From NCBI GenBank assembly GCA_002427885.1, contig DIZI01000019.1:1-10549 (forward strand): a stretch of DNA of 10,549 bases, read 5' to 3'. This document shows, piece after piece, positions 7,415 through 10,549 of the stretch (its first letter is position 1; each line of letters starts with the position of its first letter). Made by a program: the position numbers and the translations under genes. The stretch is from Paludibacter sp. UBA6032. Its GTDB lineage: Bacteria > Bacteroidota > Bacteroidia > Bacteroidales > Paludibacteraceae. Below the pieces are notes generated by a model. It made no database searches. It saw only the letters and a list, made by a program, of their open reading frames with translations, and was not told the DNA's origin.

Positions 7415-8224
7415 ATGATTAAAAAGAGAAATGTTGTTTCTGTATTTGCCCTGCTGGTTATCGGACTGGGAATTATTTTCCTTCAGGGATGTACGAAAGA
7501 TCCTGTTGAATTACGCTCCACCACCTACAACCTGAACGTGGAAGATGTACTGGGTGTAAGCGGGACGGTTAAGTTTACCGAAACATCCGCGACGATTGTT
7601 ACCATTGATATTGCCCTCACCGGTGTTTCAGGAGGAGACCATCCGGCTCAACTTTGTAAGAATACGGTTGTTGAAGGGGGTATTGTGAAAGTAATTCTGA
7701 ATCCGGTGGATGCGAACGGTAAAAGTTCTACCTTGATTAACACCATGACTTACGCTGAACTGATTGCTTACAATGGATTTGTCAGGGTACTTAAAAGCGA
7801 TTTAAATGCCAATATTATTCTTGCACAGGGCGATATAGGCGGAAATGTTCTTACTACCACCAATAAATCCTATCCGTTGGCTACCCTGGATAACTACGGA
7901 GTTTCAGGTTCTGCTTTGTTTCAAAAACGGCTTAATGGAAATACCCTGATCACCCTTACCTTAAGCGGAACCATTGCGGGCGATTATTATCCGGTTTCAT
8001 TAAACCTGGGATCAGTGGCTTCGGTAGGGGGCGGACCGGTAGTGAAAACGCTGCAGTCTGTCAATGGAACCACCGGTAAAAGTTATACCAATGTTACGGA
8101 CCTGAACAGCGGAGTGGCGATTACTTACGATAACTGGATGGTATACGATGGTTATATCAATGTTTATCAGTCAGCCGCCTTTTCGAATGTTATCATCAGT
8201 CAGGGGAATATCGGATCAAATTGA
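7415..8224 (+). CDS. Lipoprotein with two CHRD-like repeats, function unknown
   Basis: The 269-residue product begins with a lipoprotein signal peptide: positive MIKKR, a hydrophobic stretch, then the lipobox LQGC with the lipidated cysteine at residue 26. It should be anchored in the cell envelope. The rest is two diverged repeats, about 36-144 and 152-269. Aligned landmarks are GVSGT (47-51) and GVSGS (162-166), LTGVSGGDHPAQL (68-80) and LSGTIAGDYYPVSL (183-196), and YNGFVRV...ILAQGDIGGN and YDGYINV...IISQGNIGSN at the repeat ends. This resembles the CHRD (chordin) fold pattern, a beta-rich domain ending in a GEIRGQ-like motif, but the usual HIH motif is reduced to a single DHPA in repeat 1 and absent from repeat 2. 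The family call is therefore tentative and no activity is inferred. The ATG follows an A-rich leader without a Shine-Dalgarno sequence. It is transcribed alone and ends at a strong terminator. Confidence 0.85.
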   Translation: MIKKRNVVSVFALLVIGLGIIFLQGCTKDPVELRSTTYNLNVEDVLGVSGTVKFTETSATIVTIDIALTGVSGGDHPAQLCKNTVVEGGIVKVILNPVDANGKSSTLINTMTYAELIAYNGFVRVLKSDLNANIILAQGDIGGNVLTTTNKSYPLATLDNYGVSGSALFQKRLNGNTLITLTLSGTIAGDYYPVSLNLGSVASVGGGPVVKTLQSVNGTTGKSYTNVTDLNSGVAITYDNWMVYDGYINVYQSAAFSNVIISQGNIGSN

Positions 8225-8234
8225 AGTTATTGAC

Positions 8235-8262
8235 TATTTATTCATTTACCATTTACCATTTA
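8235..8262. repeat. 7-nt periodic array after the lipoprotein gene
   Basis: Four 7-nt units read TATTTAT, TCATTTA, CCATTTA and CCATTTA, beginning 10 nt after the stop codon and running into the terminator stem. The period matches the arrays near tsaE and mnmG. Confidence 0.6.
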
Positions 8263-8300
8263 AAAAGCAGAGTTACCCAAATGGTAGCTCTGCTTTTTTT
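8262..8300 (+). terminator. Rho-independent terminator of the lipoprotein gene
   Basis: The stem AAAAAGCAGAGTTACC (8262-8277) pairs with GGTAGCTCTGCTTTTT (8283-8298) through 15 Watson-Crick pairs and one G-U pair, around the loop CAAAT. It is followed by T to 8300 (seven T from 8294). It lies 38 nt after the TGA. The A-rich 5' side could also give weak activity on the opposite strand, but no minus-strand gene needs it. Confidence 0.9.
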
Positions 8301-8324
8301 AGTTGAACACTATACATACTATTT

Positions 8325-8360
8325 CTTTGCCTTTCCCTTCGCCTTTGCCTTTGTCTTCCT
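8325..8360. repeat. 6-nt periodic C/T array
   Basis: Six consecutive units read CTTTGC, CTTTCC, CTTCGC, CTTTGC, CTTTGT and CTTCCT, purely pyrimidine except for G. It lies just beyond the terminator and encodes nothing recognisable. Confidence 0.6.
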
Positions 8361-8620
8361 CCTTCACCAGTGAGCTTTTTCAACTAAATTTTCATCAAAC
8401 TAAAAATAGTTAATTTAATTGTAGTTTTTGTCAAATAGTATTTGTAGATTTGTCATCTGTAAAAAACGGAAGTGATCCATGCTCTGTTTCTGATTAAATT
8501 AGAGTAGCTAAAATGACTGTATCTTCCGGCAGATTCTAACGTACGAATGAATAAAAATAGCTGCATACATAAATTGATAAGTAATGGTCAGAATATAATG
8601 TCGTATTTTATAAAATAAAT

Positions 8621-8819
8621 AGAAAGCGGATTTTCACGGAATAAGCGGATATTTACTGAGTATAATTAAACTGATTTAAAACGGATTATAGTCATGCAAG
8701 CATGACTGATAAGACAGTGAATGTCTTAATATCAATTTCGACTTGTCGAGATTAAAATCCTCCCGATAGCTATCGGGATTAAAATCCGCTATATCAGCGT
8801 TTATCAGCGTGCCATTCTT
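8621..8819. repeat. Composite intergenic repeat with nested hairpins, copy 1
   Basis: The left arm (8621-8690) carries AGCGGATTTTCACGGA and ends with GATTTAAAACGGATTATA (8673-8690). The right arm (8778-8819) reads, on the opposite strand, AAGAATGGCACGCTGAT and later AGCGGATTTTAAT, so the outer arms are roughly inverted. Between them lie four small hairpins: GTCATGCAAGCATGAC (8691-8706), TAAGACA-GTGAA-TGTCTTA (8710-8728, 7-bp stem with a 5-nt loop), TCGACTTGTCGA (8738-8749) and TCCCGATAGCTATCGGGA (8761-8778). ATTAAAATCC occurs directly on each side of the last one (8751-8760 and 8778-8787), and ATCAGCGT occurs twice in the right arm. There is no open reading frame. A second copy begins at about 10433. 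Confidence 0.7.
8761..8778. repeat. 18-bp perfect palindrome TCCCGATAGCTATCGGGA
   Basis: This exact palindrome occurs again at 10341-10358. From general familiarity it is frequent in intergenic regions of Bacteroidota. Here it is the fourth hairpin of the composite repeat and carries no U-run. Confidence 0.85.
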
Positions 8820-8938
8820 CATTTTTTTTATTCGATTATACGACATTATTTAGTTCCACTTACTTAAATCCGACAGATATAGTTTATTGCAAACAGATTT
8901 GAGTTAATTGTAAACGTAATAAAGATAAAAGAACGATC

Positions 8939-10249
8939 ATGCGACAATCTCTGAAATTTATTCTCCTATTGCTTATTTGTTTTCAATCCGGTTTATTTGC
9001 ACAAAATGTTCCTGCTAAACCGGTACCGAAGCCGGGCGCTGAGAAGCTTTCAATACCGATTCTGGGAAATAGTTGGGTAGTGTCAGCTACAAACTCTTCA
9101 AAAGTTATAAATTCAAGCGGGATAAGCAACTGGACGAACGCTGATAATATCATTCGAACCTATTTCTATGCAATGAAACCTTGTCAGCTGACATTGGCTA
9201 TTGATGCTAAAATTGAAACCGGGACTTCTGTGATTAAGTGTAGCTTTGAGGGAAATACTAAAACGATTAAGCTTGCTAATACTGTTTTTAAACCTGTACA
9301 AATTGGTTCCCTGAAAATTACGCATCCCGGTTATTATTATGTAGATATGCAGGGGCTGAAGAAAGACGGTAAAAGCTTTGCACAGATAAAAAATCTTTTA
9401 ATAGACGATGGGGCTGATAACTCATGCATTAAATATATTAATGAAGATTTTTATTTCGGACGTCGCGGACCGTCGGTACACCTTTTTTATCAACTACAAC
9501 AACCGGAAAAAGATATTGAATGGTTCTACAACGAAGTAGAAGTAGAAGAAGGACAGGATGTAGTTGGATCCTTTTTTGAGGCAAATGGTTTTAGCGAAGG
9601 ATATTTCGGCATGCAGGTAAACTCACCTACCGAACGCCGCATTCTTTTTTCGGTATGGAGCCCGTTCAAAACAGATAATCCAAAAAGTATTCCGGAGGAT
9701 GAAAAAATCAAACTGCTGAAAAAAGGGGAGAACGTTTACACGGGTGAATTCGGAAACGAAGGTTCCGGAGGGCAAAGTTACCTGCGCTTCAATTGGAAAG
9801 CCAACCAACGTTATAAGTTTCTGTTACATGGCAAACCGGTTGACAATAACTCGACAATATACACAGCCTGGTTTTTCAATCCCGAAACGAAAGAATGGAA
9901 GCTTATTGCAAGCTTTATGCGTCCCAAAACAAATACCTATCTGAAAGGGATGTATTCCTTTCTCGAAAACTTTATTCCCGACACCGGAAATATTGACCGT
10001 AAATGCGGATACTACAACCAGTGGGTAATTGATAAGGAGGGTAAATGGTATCCTGTAAACAAAGCCTTAATGACTGCTGATAATACAGCTGTAAGCCAAC
10101 GCCGGTTCGATTTCTCAGGTGGTACTGAAAACAATGGTTTCTATCTACGAATGGGTGGTTTTACGAATTACAATACTCCTGTCTATACCAGGTTTACCCG
10201 TCTGCAAACCGATTATATTCCAATCATTGACTTCGATAAATTACAGTAG
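8939..10249 (+). CDS. Secreted DUF5077-DUF3472 domain protein
   Basis: The 436-residue product starts with a type I signal peptide: MRQSLKF, a leucine-rich core, and probable cleavage after FAQ at residue 22. Residues about 38-157 look like DUF5077 (an SGISNWTNADNIIRTYFY block and the GYYYVDMQGL strand). Residues about 172-428 look like DUF3472, with YFGRRGPSVHLFY (172-184), FGNEGSGGQSYLRFNW (271-286), a KCGYYNQWV region and the C-terminal FYLRMGGFTNY. These families are often paired in exported Bacteroidota proteins, but their biochemical role is undefined as far as I know. Predicted beta-rich folds suggest carbohydrate or surface binding, which is inference only. The family match is from memory of the motifs. 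The start is ATG, after an A-rich leader (AAAGATAAAAGAACGATC). There is no adjacent SusCD pair or enzyme in the window. Confidence 0.88.
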   Translation: MRQSLKFILLLLICFQSGLFAQNVPAKPVPKPGAEKLSIPILGNSWVVSATNSSKVINSSGISNWTNADNIIRTYFYAMKPCQLTLAIDAKIETGTSVIKCSFEGNTKTIKLANTVFKPVQIGSLKITHPGYYYVDMQGLKKDGKSFAQIKNLLIDDGADNSCIKYINEDFYFGRRGPSVHLFYQLQQPEKDIEWFYNEVEVEEGQDVVGSFFEANGFSEGYFGMQVNSPTERRILFSVWSPFKTDNPKSIPEDEKIKLLKKGENVYTGEFGNEGSGGQSYLRFNWKANQRYKFLLHGKPVDNNSTIYTAWFFNPETKEWKLIASFMRPKTNTYLKGMYSFLENFIPDTGNIDRKCGYYNQWVIDKEGKWYPVNKALMTADNTAVSQRRFDFSGGTENNGFYLRMGGFTNYNTPVYTRFTRLQTDYIPIIDFDKLQ

Positions 10250-10432
10250 TCTGATAATCATCAAATCAACCTCATTTTGCAAATCCGCTATAACGGAGTA
10301 GGATAATGACGCTTTTGTTTATATCCCCTGCTCCTGTACGTCCCGATAGCTATCGGGACGTGCGGCAGCGAGGCAGCTTGGAGGGTGAGGAGGAAACTTA
10401 TTTATTAACTATAAACGCTTAAGAAACAAATA
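10250..10432. other. Intergenic sequence after the DUF3472 gene
   Basis: No gene and no clear intrinsic terminator are seen after the TAG at 10247-10249. The stretch is AT-rich up to about 10320. A GC-richer patch with a long palindrome at 10338-10361 follows, then a purine-rich stretch (GAGGGTGAGGAGG) and AT-rich sequence leading to the second composite repeat. Confidence 0.6.
10338..10361. repeat. 24-bp perfect palindrome containing TCCCGATAGCTATCGGGA
   Basis: The 18-bp palindrome seen at 8761-8778 recurs at 10341-10358 and is extended here by ACG on the left and CGT on the right, giving 24 symmetric bases. The flanks differ from the first copy (CTCCTGT and GCGGCAG). No U-run follows, so termination is unlikely to be classical. 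Confidence 0.85.
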
Positions 10433-10549
10433 AAGAATAGAACGCTGATTTTCGCGGTTTAAACGGATTTAAAACGGATTATAAAAATGTAAACATTTTT
10501 GATTCTGCTCCTAAATCAATTTACTCAGTAAATTTTTATCCGTATTTTT
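10433..10549. repeat. Composite intergenic repeat, copy 2, cut by window end
   Basis: It begins with AAGAATAGAACGCTGAT, then TTTCGCGG, and contains GATTTAAAACGGATTATA (10466-10483), identical to 8673-8690; 24 of 25 bases agree over 10459-10483. In the position of GTCATGCAAGCATGAC of copy 1 stands a different hairpin, AAAAATGTAAACATTTTT (10483-10500). A further hairpin, AATTTAC-TCA-GTAAATT, follows near 10518-10534. The right arm lies outside the window. Confidence 0.65.

Larger units (their letters stand above)
8225..8938. other. 714-bp repeat-rich intergenic region
   Basis: No gene is supportable between the lipoprotein stop and the next ATG. In order it holds a 7-nt periodic array, an intrinsic terminator, a 6-nt periodic C/T array, an AT-rich stretch (8380-8610), a composite hairpin repeat (8621-8819), and an AT-rich leader (8820-8938) with no convincing promoter. 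Confidence 0.7.

Noticed and set aside
8445..8452. TAGATTTG as a promoter -7 box for the DUF3472 gene
   Set aside because: It matches the consensus, but the possible -33 elements are 14 or 23 nt away and the leader would be nearly 480 nt, crossing the composite repeat; not supported enough to annotate.
9113..9808. Minus-strand open frames inside the DUF3472 gene
   Set aside because: They are antisense shadows of a gene with a signal peptide and recognisable domains.

Overview
The window looks like chromosomal DNA from a member of the Bacteroidota (Bacteroidetes). Supporting signs are moderate-to-low GC, A-rich leaders without Shine-Dalgarno sequences, candidate -7 boxes of the TAnnTTTG type, a FAQ-type signal-peptidase site, a DUF5077/DUF3472 exported protein, and intergenic repeats of a style common in that phylum (7-nt degenerate arrays, the palindrome TCCCGATAGCTATCGGGA). 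Genus cannot be read from the sequence.

Left part (1-4599): three housekeeping genes lie on the minus strand, in transcription order mnmG (tRNA wobble-uridine modification), uvrC (nucleotide excision repair) and tsaE (t6A37 tRNA modification). The mnmG-uvrC gap holds two ParB-binding parS-like sites 42 bp apart. One matches the classical parS consensus perfectly; the other sits inside a perfect 28-bp palindrome. The uvrC-tsaE gap holds a 27-bp inverted repeat built from 7-nt units.

Middle (4600-7414): a 2.8-kb AT-rich gap separates the leftward genes from the rightward genes. I find no supportable gene in it. Its + strand is strongly pyrimidine-rich, mainly between about 5200 and 6860. With parS sites, mnmG and divergent transcription next to it, a replication-origin neighbourhood is worth testing, but I see no perfect DnaA box.

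Right part (7415-10549): two rightward genes encode exported proteins of unknown role. One is a lipoprotein with two CHRD-like repeats, followed by a strong intrinsic terminator. The other is a secreted DUF5077-DUF3472 protein. Between them and after the second gene lie two copies (the second cut by the window end) of a composite intergenic repeat. The copies share a 25-nt block (24 of 25 identical), followed by short hairpins whose sequences differ.

The strongest observations are the parS pair beside mnmG, the composite hairpin repeat family, and the 7-nt periodic arrays at gene borders. No defence system, CRISPR array, transposase, rRNA or tRNA was found.
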